Assembly (NCBI GenBank): GCA_947579665.1
Contig: CANPUZ010000070.1
Coordinates: 287,010-351,009 of the forward strand
DNA from: Sympetrum striolatum
Taxonomy: Eukaryota; Arthropoda; Insecta; Odonata; Libellulidae
Length of the DNA: 64,000 nt
Direction: 5' to 3'
Notes under the pieces: generated by a model
Seen by the model: only the letters and a program-made list of their open reading frames with translations
What the model was told of the DNA's origin: nothing
Databases searched by the model: none
Program-made: the position numbers and the translations under genes
In this document: positions 11,561 through 21,835 of the stretch, in pieces
Numbering within the stretch: position 1 is the first letter of the stretch
Layout of the letters: each line of letters begins with the position of its first letter

Positions 11561-11949
11561 TATATCTCCCATTTAAAATACATTGGGGTTTTTTATTCAA
11601 AAGGTTTTACTTCAGTTTTAGGGCACTCTCTGGCGCAAGCTCTCCCTCCCACAAGAAGGTCGTGAGGACAACGATAGATGTTAACTTACTCATCTTGCAA
11701 TTTCAGGTGAAAAGAGGAAGAAAGAGTGATAATCTATACCTTCAAGGATTAATTAAAAAAAAATTGTAATTTCAGAAATCATGGCCCTATCAAGAGGTTT
11801 GAGGGAAAGGGTAATTCACTCCTAAATTCACTTTTTCTTTAAGGATTAAATTAGAATACTTTTAAAATCATTATTATTTCTTCATCTCAAGATAAAATTT
11901 AACCTTGCTTCAACATGATATTTCCAAAACACTACCATTCAACAATGCA

Positions 11950-13286
11950 ATGCAATAGCGTGTGAAAAATATAGAACAATTAGTTTGGTTTCACATGCAT
12001 GTAAAATATTACTAATGATAATTCTAAAGAGAATTAAGAAGCAAATTGAAGATAAAATGTCAATGATCAGTATGGGTTTAGGGAAAGAAAGGAACACGTG
12101 ATGCCATAATGGAGTTAAGACTAATTTTGGAAAAGAATCTAAAAGATAATAAAAAGAACTTTTCAGGTTTTATAGATATCGAAAGGCATTTGAAAAAGTT
12201 AACCAGAAAGTTTTAATACAAATGTTACATAAAATTGGAATAGATAACAACCGCCTAAAAATAATTCAAATAATGTATAATAACCAGGAAGCTGCTTTCA
12301 GAATAAATTCCGAACTGACTGAATGGTTTGAAGTAAAATGTGGAGTAAGACAGGGGTGTATGATGATACATACGACAGATATATCATATCATCATACTAC
12401 CGATGAATATTCTAAAGGAAATAATTTAAAAAAACAGACTTTTATTTAACCTGCACAGTGAAGAAGTTGTAGGGCAAGCATTAGAAGAGATTAAGGGTAT
12501 ATGTATAGGAGGAAGGAATTTCAGCAATTAAAGGTATGCAGATGATATAGTAATAATGACATACTCAAAAGAGGATTTAGAGTTAGCAATGCAAAGAGTT
12601 TATGAGGTGGAAACAAAATTTGGATTGAACATTAATACCAATAAAAGAAAAGTAATGATGGTGGCTAGTAAAAAGAGCAACATTGACTGCAATATAAAAA
12701 ATGACACACCAATAAAACAAGTCCAACAGTTTAGATATCTAGGAAGTTAAAATCAGACGATGGGTACTGCAGTAATGAAATAAAATCGAGAATTGGAATG
12801 GAAAAGGAAAATTTTTGGAAATACAAGGATCTAATGAGAAGAGAGATCAACATGAAACTAAAACTGAAAATGTTGAGGTGTTATGTTTGGCCTGTTTTCC
12901 TGTGTGGGTGCGAGACATGGACCATCTTAAAAAGTATGGAAAAAAGAATAAAGGCATTGGACACATGGTTTGCCAGAAGAATTTTAAAAATTAAATGGTC
13001 AGACAGAATAACTAATGAAGAGGTTTGGAGAAAGATTGGAAGCAGGTATAGCCTATGGAATGAAAAGAAGAAAGTGGAAATACGCTGGACATGTGCTGAA
13101 GGGATCGTCAGGGGAGAGAATCGTGACAGAGCTGGAAGGATGGACAGTAAGGAAGAGAGGGAGACCAAGGATGGAATGGTTGGACAATTTAAAGAATGAG
13201 ATGAATATGAGCAATTGAAAAGGAGAGCAAGTAGAAGAGAAGAGTGGAGATCCATGAGAGCTAACCTCTTGATAGGAGAAGCTACC
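11950..13286 (+). pseudogene. LINE fragment, reverse transcriptase and C-terminal region
   Basis: Broken reading frames read through a non-LTR reverse transcriptase. In order: traces of the FGFRKG block (about 12070), KAFEKVNQKVL (about 12185), GVRQGC at 12341-12358, the catalytic RYADDIVIM at about 12532-12560, LNINTNKRKVM and QQFRYLGS, and then the C-terminal blocks ENFWKYKDL, CETWTILKSMEKRIKALDTW, AGHVLKGSSGERIV and RGRPRMEWLDNLKNEM. The 5' endonuclease part is missing and there are several frameshifts and stops. It ends with a GATGATAATGA tail near 13286, as LINEs of the RTE/CR1 type do. It is dead. Confidence 0.8.
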
Positions 13287-13302
13287 AATTGATGATAATG
13301 AT

Positions 13303-14702
13303 ACAAGTCAAACCTCAAATTATTGAGAAGCGGAATCGAGGTGTGAGCGTGGCTGGCCTAGCTCGTGCATACAATTGGTCCACATCTACTATTTGCACTA
13401 TCCTCAAAAACAAGGATGAGATTGATGCCTCAAAGGGAGTCACAAGAATTTCTACGCAAAGGCCACGTATTCTCGACGATGTTTAAAGATTGCTTCTCAA
13501 ATGGATCAATGAGAAGCAAATGCAGGGCGACACTGTTAACGAAAACCTAATTTGTGAGAAGGCGAAACTAATTTTTGCCGACCTCATTAAGAAGACGTCA
13601 GGATCATCAACGGACGAAGGACGAATGTCATGTGGAGGTCCAGCAACAAGGCTTGGGTGACACGTTACCTTTTTATAGATTGGATCAATGAAGTGTTTGG
13701 TCCGTCTGTAAAAAAATAAAAGGTTTGAGATGAATTTGCCACTCAGTGCCTTGCTTGTTATGGACAACGCTCCTGCACATCCTCCAGGCCTAGAAGATGA
13801 CCTCCTTGAAGAATTTAAATTCATCAAGATCCAATTCCTGCCTCCTAACACCACTCCTTTACTGCAGCCAATGGATCAGAATGTCATCTCAAATTTTAAA
13901 AAGCTCTACACTAAAACTCTCTTTGAGCGTTGTTTTGAGGTAACTGAAGGAACCAATCTCACTATCAGAGAGTTTTGGAAAGACCACTTTCACATCGTTG
14001 CCTGCCTCAAGATGATTGACAAGGCATGGGAGGGGGTCACCAAGAGAACCCTTATTTCTGCATGGAAGAAGCTATGGCCGGACAGCGTTGTCGAACACAA
14101 CTCCGAGGAGTTTGAGCAAGTGCCTGCGGAGCCGGTAGTTGACGAGATTGTGTCTCTGGCCAAGATTATGGGGCTAGAGGTGGATAGCAACGACATCGAT
14201 GAGCTAGTGGAAGAGCATAGCCAGGAACTGACCACCGAAGAGCTTATGGAGCTGAAATCTGTGTAACAGCAAGAATTTTTGGAGAGTATTTCGTCAGGGG
14301 AGGAGGAGATTACAGCCTCAGCAGAGCAACAAGCTTCCAACGAAATAAGGGAGATGCTAAAAGCACGGGAAGCTGTTACATCGTACGTTGAGAAGCATGA
14401 CCCTAATAAGGCAGTAGCTATGAGCGCTGCAAATTTATTTAACGATAACGCTATGTCTCATTTTTGCAAAAATTTGAAGCGTAGGCAGAAACAAACCTCT
14501 CTAGACAACTTTCTAGTAAAAAAGAATATATTTTAAATAATAAATTGCATTATTATAAATTTTTTGATTATTTTTTTTGGAATGGAACGCATTATCCTAT
14601 TTTACATTAATTCCAATGGAAAAAATTGTTTCGCTTAACAAGTGTTTCGCATTACGAGTAAGATTCTGGAACGAATTATGCTCGTTAAGCGAGGTTCCAC
14701 TG
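13303..14702 (+). mobile_element. Tigger-like transposon, internally deleted
   Basis: The transposase is in pieces. The CENP-B/Psq-type helix-turn-helix is visible at about 13310-13486 (IIEKRNRGVSVAGLARAY, STSTICTILKNKDEI). A deletion then removes the first catalytic Asp. The rest of the DDE domain starts at 13730 (LLVMDNAPAHP with the second Asp, FLPPNTTPLLQPMDQ). It continues past a stop at 14264-14266 to the C-terminus QKQTSLDNFLVKKN (about 14490-14535). The 3' terminal repeat, read inwards from 14702, is CAGTGGAACCTCGCTTAACG, flanked by TA. The 5' terminal repeat is absent: the element joins the LINE tail near 13290. It cannot be active. Confidence 0.85.
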
Positions 14703-14704
14703 TA

Positions 14705-15289
14705 CTCTTGGTTATTGTAGATATTATAATTGAATTTGCAGAATTAAAGTTACATAGCAAGGTAAAAAAATGAAGTTGTCAACTTACAATTATTTAGACT
14801 AATTAATAGTTAGGTTGCATAACCAGCAGAGAGCTGAAGCAAACCCAGTATTATGCACTGTTTTCAAAGAAAACAAAAAGTATTCCAGTAATTGAAATTT
14901 TGAAGGGGCATTGCATGACCACGTGATTGACTGGATAAGTCATGAGAATGGTTATGAAATTTGTTGGATTCTATTACCAGAGAAAAATTGGCTGCATCAA
15001 GAAGGAAGCTGGAGAATTTAAGCCACAGTTTTAACAGTTCATCAAATTTATTTCAAGCCAATAAGTCACTGTTCCGATAAATCTGTGCATATATTATAAG
15101 TGCACAATACCTTTTAGGAGACTGATTTGCTTCCAAAATGGTATATTATTAATCATATTATCGAAAATTAATTTTTACTGATATCTTGTATTGCTCCAAT
15201 ACTTTTACAAATTTCTACAGAAACCCGGTTATTGAATTATATTGATAACTATACAGCAAGTTAACGGGTAATCATAGAATAAGGATCAG
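14705..15289. other. No recognised feature
   Basis: AT-rich sequence between two pogo-superfamily transposons. I see no coding motif or repeat end here. Confidence 0.4.
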
Positions 15290-15291
15290 TA

Positions 15292-17069
15292 CCGTATTTT
15301 TTGGTTGATAACGCGCACCTATTGTATAATGCGCACTGCACACACTTCTGGCTTTTTCGGCATTTTTTTTATGTATAGATAACGTGCATGGAACGAACTA
15401 GAGGTGGAGTACAAACCATTACTGCCAGAGGTCAGGATTGAGAGTGATTTCTGAAAGTTTGGGTTATTAGTGGTAAAATTACCTTATTATTTCCTTATAC
15501 ATATTAATAAGTTTTTGTGAATCTTGGCCCTGGAGGACAACTTGAGTGGTTTACATCATTCTCTCATTGCGAATTGGTTGAAAGGTAAGTTATATGCTTG
15601 TTTTTTAATGATGTTGCATCATCTATATTTTGTTATTGTATATAGCTATCTAAAGCAACTCGTGATTTTCGTTTCTTTTTTAAATTAGAAATTGAATTGC
15701 TCATGGCAGCAGAAAGTGTTTCCTGGAGGAAATCTTATACAGCTCAATTCTAACTGGAAGTTATAGAAGCTACAAAGGAGAAAGGGAATTGTGAAGCTGC
15801 TTGACAGTTTGATGTTGGCAAGAGTAGTGTGCAGGAATGGGGAAAGGCCAAAACAGTTCTAAAATGCTTACATAAAAGGAAACAGGCTATGCGGCTCAGG
15901 AAATGCTTGTGGCCAACCGTTGAAAAAAAACTGTATGATTGGGTTGTGAAGGAGAGAGAGAAAGGTATGAGAATATCGACAGTTTGTGTTTTGCAAGAGT
16001 CAAAGAGGATCGCTCAGCAAGATAATATTGAGAATTTTAAAGCTTACCCATCTTGGGTGTTTGGATTTATGAGAAGGAACAATTTAAGCGTTCCCTCATC
16101 AACTAGCATTGGACAAAAATTGCCTTCCGACTGGGAAGCTAAAGTAGCAAAATTTCATTTATACCTTAAAGAAAACTTGTGTGGTGTTGACTTTCAGCAC
16201 TTTGGGAATATGGATGAGGTACCCGTAAGTTTCGACATGCCTGCTTCTAGGACTGTGAATTTAAAGGGAGCGAAAGAGGTGTCAGTAACCACAACAGGGC
16301 ATGAAAGGTCGAACTTCACTGTGGTTCTCTGCATCACGGCATGTGGTTCAAAGTTTCCACCAATGGTGATATTTAAAAGAAAGATCATTCCTAAGGGTTG
16401 TGATTCGAAAGATGTCATCATAACTTCCAATCAAAAAGGTTGGATGAATTCCGAAGTGATGAAGTTTTGGTTAAATAATGTGTGGCGGAAAAAGAAAATG
16501 GCATTTTTCAACCCTAAATCTGTGTTAATTCTGGATTCTTGTAGGGCTCATATAACGCCAGAAATTAAATGCATTGTGAGCAAATATTTTCGAATGGCCA
16601 TCATCGCAGGTGGGTTTTACGAAAAAACTACAGCCTCTTGATATTGCAGTTAGTAAACCGTTTAAATTTAACTAGCGTGTTAAGTGGATATTGCGATGTG
16701 GATTGCTGAAAGTTGGGCTGCTGTGAGTGAGAATTGTGCAAGAAATGGTTTCCTTAGGGCGAGAGGAGATGAAGTATATGATAAAAATGAGAATGTTGAT
16801 GACGTTGCATTATCTGAAATCAATTCAGAGGAAGTGCACAAAGAAATATTAAACGCGATAGATTCTTTCAATGTTGTGTCAGACGAAGAATTTCTCGGAT
16901 TTGAATAATCTAATGTATAATAAATGATGAGTTAAAATCCACCATAGTTTTATTATTAAATTTGATTTACTCGGTATTGCTTTCTAATGTATAACACGCA
17001 GGTTCTTATTTCATCAAATTTTAACTTTTTTGTGTAGATAACGCGCGCATTATCTACTGAAAAACACGG
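15292..17069 (+). mobile_element. Full-length pogo-like DNA transposon with broken transposase
   Basis: Terminal inverted repeats of about 27 bp are clear. The left starts CCGTATTTTTTGGTTGATAA at 15292; the right, read inwards from 17069, starts CCGTGTTTTTCAGTAGATAA. Both sides are flanked by TA (15290-15291 and 17070-17071), so the 1778-bp insertion is intact at its ends. It contains a pogo/POGK-type transposase, described separately. The right end resembles the MITE at 42393-42715, which may depend on a related transposase. Confidence 0.85.
15703..16907 (+). pseudogene. pogo/POGK-type DDE transposase, disabled
   Basis: The N-terminus starts MAAESVSWRKSYTAQF but has two in-frame stops before 15829. 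The open part 15829-16641 carries the CENP-B-like DNA-binding region (AVRK-like basic stretch, FKAYPSWVFGFMRRNNLSV) and most of the DDE domain: NMDEVPVSFDMPASRTV with the first Asp, GHERSNFTVVLCITACG, and VLILDSCRAHIT with the second Asp. A frameshift near 16615 moves the next block (LQPLDIAVSKPFK) out of frame. A C-terminal acidic tail follows at 16684-16907 (ending DEEFLGFE). Two early stops and at least one frameshift mean no full protein. Family assignment is from motifs only. Confidence 0.8.
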
Positions 17070-17229
17070 TAATTACTTGTATGCTTAATTGGATGAACTT
17101 CATTGTAAATTATAAGATGTACTGCCTTTGGGAGGTTTTTGGGGGTTTTCCTCTCAACTGGGGTGAATACCAGGGCAGGGTAATGTATTCCCCTAAGAAA
17201 AGATGACCTGGCCTAGAGCCTACATATAC

Positions 17230-18333
17230 AACATTGATCTACGTATGCTGTTCATTGACTTCCAGCAGGCATTTGTTAGCGTAAAGAGGAGGAGGATGCT
17301 GCATGCTTTAGAAGGATTTGGAACACTAAAAAACTAATTAAGCTGGTAAATATGACCATGGAATGATCTCGAGCCAAGGCTTTTATTGGAGGCAAGACTA
17401 GTGAAGCCTTTGATATAACAACCGGAGTGAGACAAGAGGACTCACTCTCTGCAGTATTATTGGCTCTTCATGAAGCCACGAAGGAATTGAGAACAGAGGG
17501 AATGATTGTATATAAATCTATACAGGCCTATGCATATGCTGACGACATTGTTTTAGTGGTAAGAAGTATGGACTCACTGAGTGATTTATTCAGAATTTTA
17601 GAGCTGAAAAGCCAGAATATGGGGATTAAAATTAATGAAAAGAAAAGAAAATATATGAAAATGTCTGCAATTGAAGACCGAGCATGGACCCCAATTATAA
17701 CATTTGGACAGCACAACTCTGAAAATGTAAAAAGCTTCCATTACCTAGATACTAATTTAAATTGTAATAACTCAATGACAGAGGAGATCCACAAGAGGAT
17801 AATGTACGGAAATAGGGCATATTTTGCTAATATTAAGCTCCTGAAGTCCACCCTCTTAACCAGGGACATGAAAATCAAGATATAGAAGACACTCATCAGA
17901 CCAGTTGTGACATATGGAGCAGAAGTGTCTGCTGCTAATGAAGAGGCTTTGCGGATATTTCAACGGAAAGTTCTACGAAAGATATATGGTCCTGTCAACG
18001 ACGGTGAAACTTGGAGGAAAAGCACAAATAATGAAATAGAAAATAGTATAAGAGGCGAGGGCATAGTGAGATTTGTGAAGGCTCAGACACTAGCATGGCT
18101 GGGTCATGTGAAAAGAAGAAAGGCTGCCCAAGAAATTGCTACATGGAAGGATGGATGGAAAAAGAAGAATAGGAAGACTGAGGAAAAGATGGATTTGGAA
18201 GAAGACATAAAGGCTTTGAGGATTGAAAGATGGTGGGAGAAAGTGCAGAACAGGGGAAAATGGAGAGGCGTCTTGAGGGAAGCCCACACCGGGCTGTGGT
18301 GCCAAGGAAGAAGAAGATGGATTAAATACCTCG
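17230..18333 (+). pseudogene. LINE fragment, reverse transcriptase (second family)
   Basis: Reverse transcriptase blocks are DFQQAF (motif A) near 17260, TGVRQEDSLSAVL at 17420-17460, and the catalytic YADDIVLVV at 17530-17560. MGIKINEKKRKYM follows, then the C-terminal blocks TYGAEVSAANEEALRIFQRK, LRKIYGPVNDGETWR and WLGHVKRRK up to LREAHTGLWCQGRRRW. The open frames 17427-17885 and 17907-18353 are interrupted by stops and joined by one-base shifts. It is a different family from the RT at 12 kb (different C-terminal region), and no endonuclease is present. Confidence 0.8.
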
Positions 18334-18665
18334 TGTGGAGTGTGTTCCTGTGAGACATGGACCATAAGAAGAAAGAGATAAACTGAATAGAGGCGTTCGA
18401 AATGTGGGTTTGGACAGAAATGTTAAACATCTAGCGGAAGGACAAAGAATGAAGAGGTACTGAGGAGAGTAAATGAAAGAAGAAGATTGGTCGATTAGAT
18501 AATACAAAGGAAGAAGAATTGGATAGGGCATGCAATAAGAAGGAAGTGCTCACTTAAGGGTATGCTGTAAGTGGAAGTGAAGAGAGAGAGATTCATTAAA
18601 GAATGAAGAACAGAGCAGAGGATAGGGAAAACTGGAGAAACAACACCCAGGACCTGCATGAACAG
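18334..18665 (+). pseudogene. LINE 3' fragment related to the RTE-like element at 39-42 kb
   Basis: The three forward frames taken together read SVFL, ETWT-like, EAFEMWVWTEM and NEEVLRRV. These match the C-terminal blocks of the LINE at 39070-41994 (ESFEMWLWRRM, NEEVLRRVGEE). Heavily broken, and joined directly to the end of the previous LINE fragment. Confidence 0.6.
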
Positions 18666-18799
18666 ACTACGGATGATAAGTTAAACCTGCGCTCCAAAAT
18701 CAACTCACCAAATACTCGTCACTCTGAACTTATTGATATTCCTCAACGTTGACTCAGGAAGACTGAAAATTAACTGACAATTACAATAAAAATCCAGAA

Positions 18800-19145
18800 A
18801 AAGCCACAAAAGAAACGATACTTCGCGTCAATGTTTTACATATAAGTGAGTCTATACTCAAAATTACAAAAATTTTCACTTTTAATTTTAATCTTTTCAC
18901 ATTCAAGTTTTAATCAAAACACTGCAAAATATGACAAAAACAAATTATGTAAAATCTTGAAAGGCATTATAACTGAACAGAGAAAGCCGCAAAAGAAACA
19001 ATACTTTGCAACAATTTTGCAGATATAAGCAAGTCTATGCTCAAAATTACGTAAATTTCCACTTAAACTAGAAAACTGGACAAATTTTAATCACAGCATT
19101 GCAAAATATGACAAAAATAATTAATGTAAATTCACAAACTAATTT
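18800..19145 (+). repeat. Tandem duplication, about 182-bp unit, two copies
   Basis: The stretch starting AAGCCACAAAAGAAACGATA (18801) recurs at 18983 as AAGCCGCAAAAGAAACAATA, followed in both by ACTCAAAATTACN and CTGCAAAATATGACAAAAA-type blocks. Small indels separate the copies. Non-coding, possibly intronic. Confidence 0.7.
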
Positions 19146-19822
19146 TAACATGAGAAAAACAAAGGCTTTCAGTCAGCGAGCAACTCTTCATTCACATATA
19201 TATTTCCATTTTGAATGTTACCATCAAAATCTCCTTAAATTCCAAATAAAATACTAATAGATGATACTGCAATTACAGCATAAACAAATTAACAGTCATA
19301 ATCACCGTTGATGAATTACCGGAAATACAACATTGTTTTCGAGAAGAAATCATGGTATGTGAAATTATTCCTCAGCTATTATCAGATGCCAACACATACA
19401 TAATCCACGATGGCATTAAAACTGAACTTATAACAAAACTAACTTGAATTGCATTTAATTCTAATAATTATTACACCAAAACAACAATACGGATTCATCA
19501 ATAATAGCTGATCAATTTTGCGACAATTTCGTCAACAAGAGAAACTTAGCTAAGACCTCATATCTACAAATATCATAATAATGGCAAATCATCTGCAGAA
19601 AACACATACATCATTCGAACACCTTAAATTTTTATTATAAAGCAAACTGAGCTTGCATAACCTGCATCCTAATCAGCTAAAAGAGCAATTAAGTTTTTTC
19701 ACGTATTGGCTAGGAAAAAACATCGTAAAAACTAAGCAATATACTCACCGAGCTCGTTTTCAAACAAACGAGATAGATTTCGCAATATTTTCCACAAAAT
19801 GAATTAACGGGATCATACTTAC

Positions 19823-19932
19823 TTCCATTGTATACTGTTCTTAGACTTCTTCTCTATTAACCCAATGCCTTTCAATACGTTCGTAATGTCATATATACGT
19901 CTCTTCTGACGAACTGCCAGCATATCAGCTTC
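19823..19932 (-). CDS. E2F4/5-like transcription factor, coding exon 2
   Basis: A 110-bp exon bounded by a splice acceptor (TTTTTCATCGCAG before 19932) and a consensus donor (GTAAGT at 19822-19817). It continues exon 1 in frame and encodes [20 protein letters not shown], then [17 protein letters not shown]. This is the end of the E2F winged-helix DNA-binding domain, including the DNA-contacting [16 protein letters not shown] signature with Lys for the usual Glu. No stop or frameshift. The following dimerisation/marked-box exons should be to the left, but I could not find them down to position 1; transposons fill much of that space. Confidence 0.9.
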
Positions 19933-20318
19933 CTGCGATGAAAAATAACATTATAACCCACGTAAATCATGTATATTTACCACAATTTGAAGCCAAGGCG
20001 CTACATGCAACATTGATGTACATCTTATCCTCAAATGGTAAACTATGCGATGAAGCATTGCTAACAATAGGACATTATTATTGCCAAATTTCGTTCCGGG
20101 GCCGTATGTTTCGATTTAAATCACACAAAATATAATTATTTCACGTTTTATACGCAAGAGTATGGATGCTTGATGGATTAAATTAGTTGCAATCCGAAAC
20201 ATGTGCCGAATGACGCTCTTAGAACTTAGTAACGACCGCGGCTCGTTTCTCCCACTCCCTCGACGAAATAAACCCGAGGTTGAAAAGAATTACACAGCCA
20301 ACTCGCACGTTTACTCAC

Positions 20319-20426
20319 GATTTTGAGATCCAAAACTCCATCTTTGGCTTTCTGCAGCAGGAAGACGAAGTGGATAGTCAACAATCCGAGAGATTTTTCA
20401 ACCCTACTCTCCTGGTTGTCAGCCAT
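20319..20426 (-). CDS. E2F4/5-like transcription factor, coding exon 1
   Basis: Starts with ATG at 20426 and runs 36 codons to a consensus donor (ATC|GTGAGT). The peptide is MADNQESRVEKSLGLLTIHF, then VFLLQKAKDGVLDLKI. The EKSLGLLT-x-x-F-x-x-LLQ-x-AKDGVLDLK pattern is diagnostic for the E2F4/E2F5 class, which begins almost at once with the DNA-binding domain. Such factors bind DNA with DP partners and mostly repress cell-cycle genes with pocket proteins. The intron to exon 2 is 386 bp and phase 0. I see no coding defect. The gene lies divergent to the ZAD locus at 21836. Confidence 0.9.
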
Positions 20427-21835
20427 TTTCTCCAACATCGGTTTAAGGAGTTAAGGAGGCGTACGCAATATCGATGCTCGATTGTTTGAGCTTGGGCCGA
20501 ATTTCAAATTCTAATCTATTAAGCCAAACGCAACAAAAAGCAATCATTATATCGAAAGGCATTCCTATAAAACGTAATAATAACAGTTTTTGTTTTCAGG
20601 TATCGAGTTAAGGAATTCCGTCATCCCACTAGTTACAAATATGTCCGATACATTCACTAAGAATCGTTTTTGAAGTAAGTTAATCATCTTGTAATTATAT
20701 AATTTTAAGGCTAACAAAACATATAAGAACTAATTATCGAAGAAAATTATAATCTCAGAAATTTGCAGTTTGGTTTCATTGAAAGAAAGCTTACTTAAGC
20801 TTTGTTTACGTTGTTCAGCTACCCGTCTCGATTTCATAGAACCATTGATTTTAATTTAATTGGGGAAAGAATTTGACTGAACAAATTAGCTGATTAGTTT
20901 GAACACTTTTAAAAATATAATGAACATTATCAATGCCATTTTTAGTTTTTAACGCCGTTCCTTATGTGAAATATTATACGGATGAGATTTCAAAGGAATA
21001 AGCATTTTTATGAAATCATCGAAATTCAAATTTCGCTGAAATAGTCCAAATCCGCCCAATGTTCAATTAAAAACGGCATGTGGGAAATTCATTTAAAGAA
21101 ATACCAAAATAAACATCTAAAGACCTTTATTTTTCAAGTGAATGCGTGAATCATATTAATATTGATATATTAAGAATTTTATCATTTTATCAAAAGTATT
21201 AATTTAACCTAATTTCTTTTATTAACCATAAGTCATTAGGATATAAACACTTATTGCGCATTTAACTGAATATACATTAATTAAATAATGAAAAAATAAA
21301 AATGAACTAAAAAAACTTTAAAGACGTTTCCGATCTATTCTTTTCAAGAATCAGTTCATTACTCGTCAAACATTATTTGCCCTACAAATTTTACAGAAAA
21401 CTTCGGTTCGTGCTAGCCGCCTGAGAGGTTCTTTCAAGCTTATGTGGGCCTACAAGCAATGTTGGCGCACAATCAGCCCATTGGGCGAAATACCAAAGTA
21501 ATATTAATCTTCTTATTTTATTACCGTTTTGATAAAAATTCTAAGTAAATATTTCTTATTTAGTCAAACTGAAATCAATAAAATTGCACTTTTGACAGCA
21601 GCCGGAAATAGATTTTCATTGGATGAGTCGCCGGCGTCGCTAGCCCAGTCGCCATATTGCGTCTTCCTCTCAAGAGCTTGTAGTGTCTGGCGTCTGGATC
21701 TAATACCTGTGTTCTGGTGTAATATTTCTGAGACAATAAGATTTGTGCCGGTGATAAGCACGGATATTGTTTATTATAATTCAAAACTTAGAGAGTTCAT
21801 ACATTGGATTCCACTATCATTTATCCTTCCCGAAG
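20427..21835. promoter_or_regulatory. Divergent intergenic region between E2F-like and ZAD genes
   Basis: About 1.4 kb separates the two divergent start codons. GC-richer patches at 20430-20500 and 21400-21490 may mark promoters. An ATATCGATGC site (near 20470) resembles the core of insect DRE elements, and TTTCGCCC (minus strand, near 21485) resembles an E2F site. These are single short matches and are weak evidence on their own. No coding domain was recognised in this interval. Confidence 0.3.

Noticed and set aside
19740..19800. Extra E2F exon just after exon 2
   Set aside because: An open frame with a GTGAGT donor is present (minus strand), but the gap to exon 2 is too short for an intron and the peptide does not match E2F.
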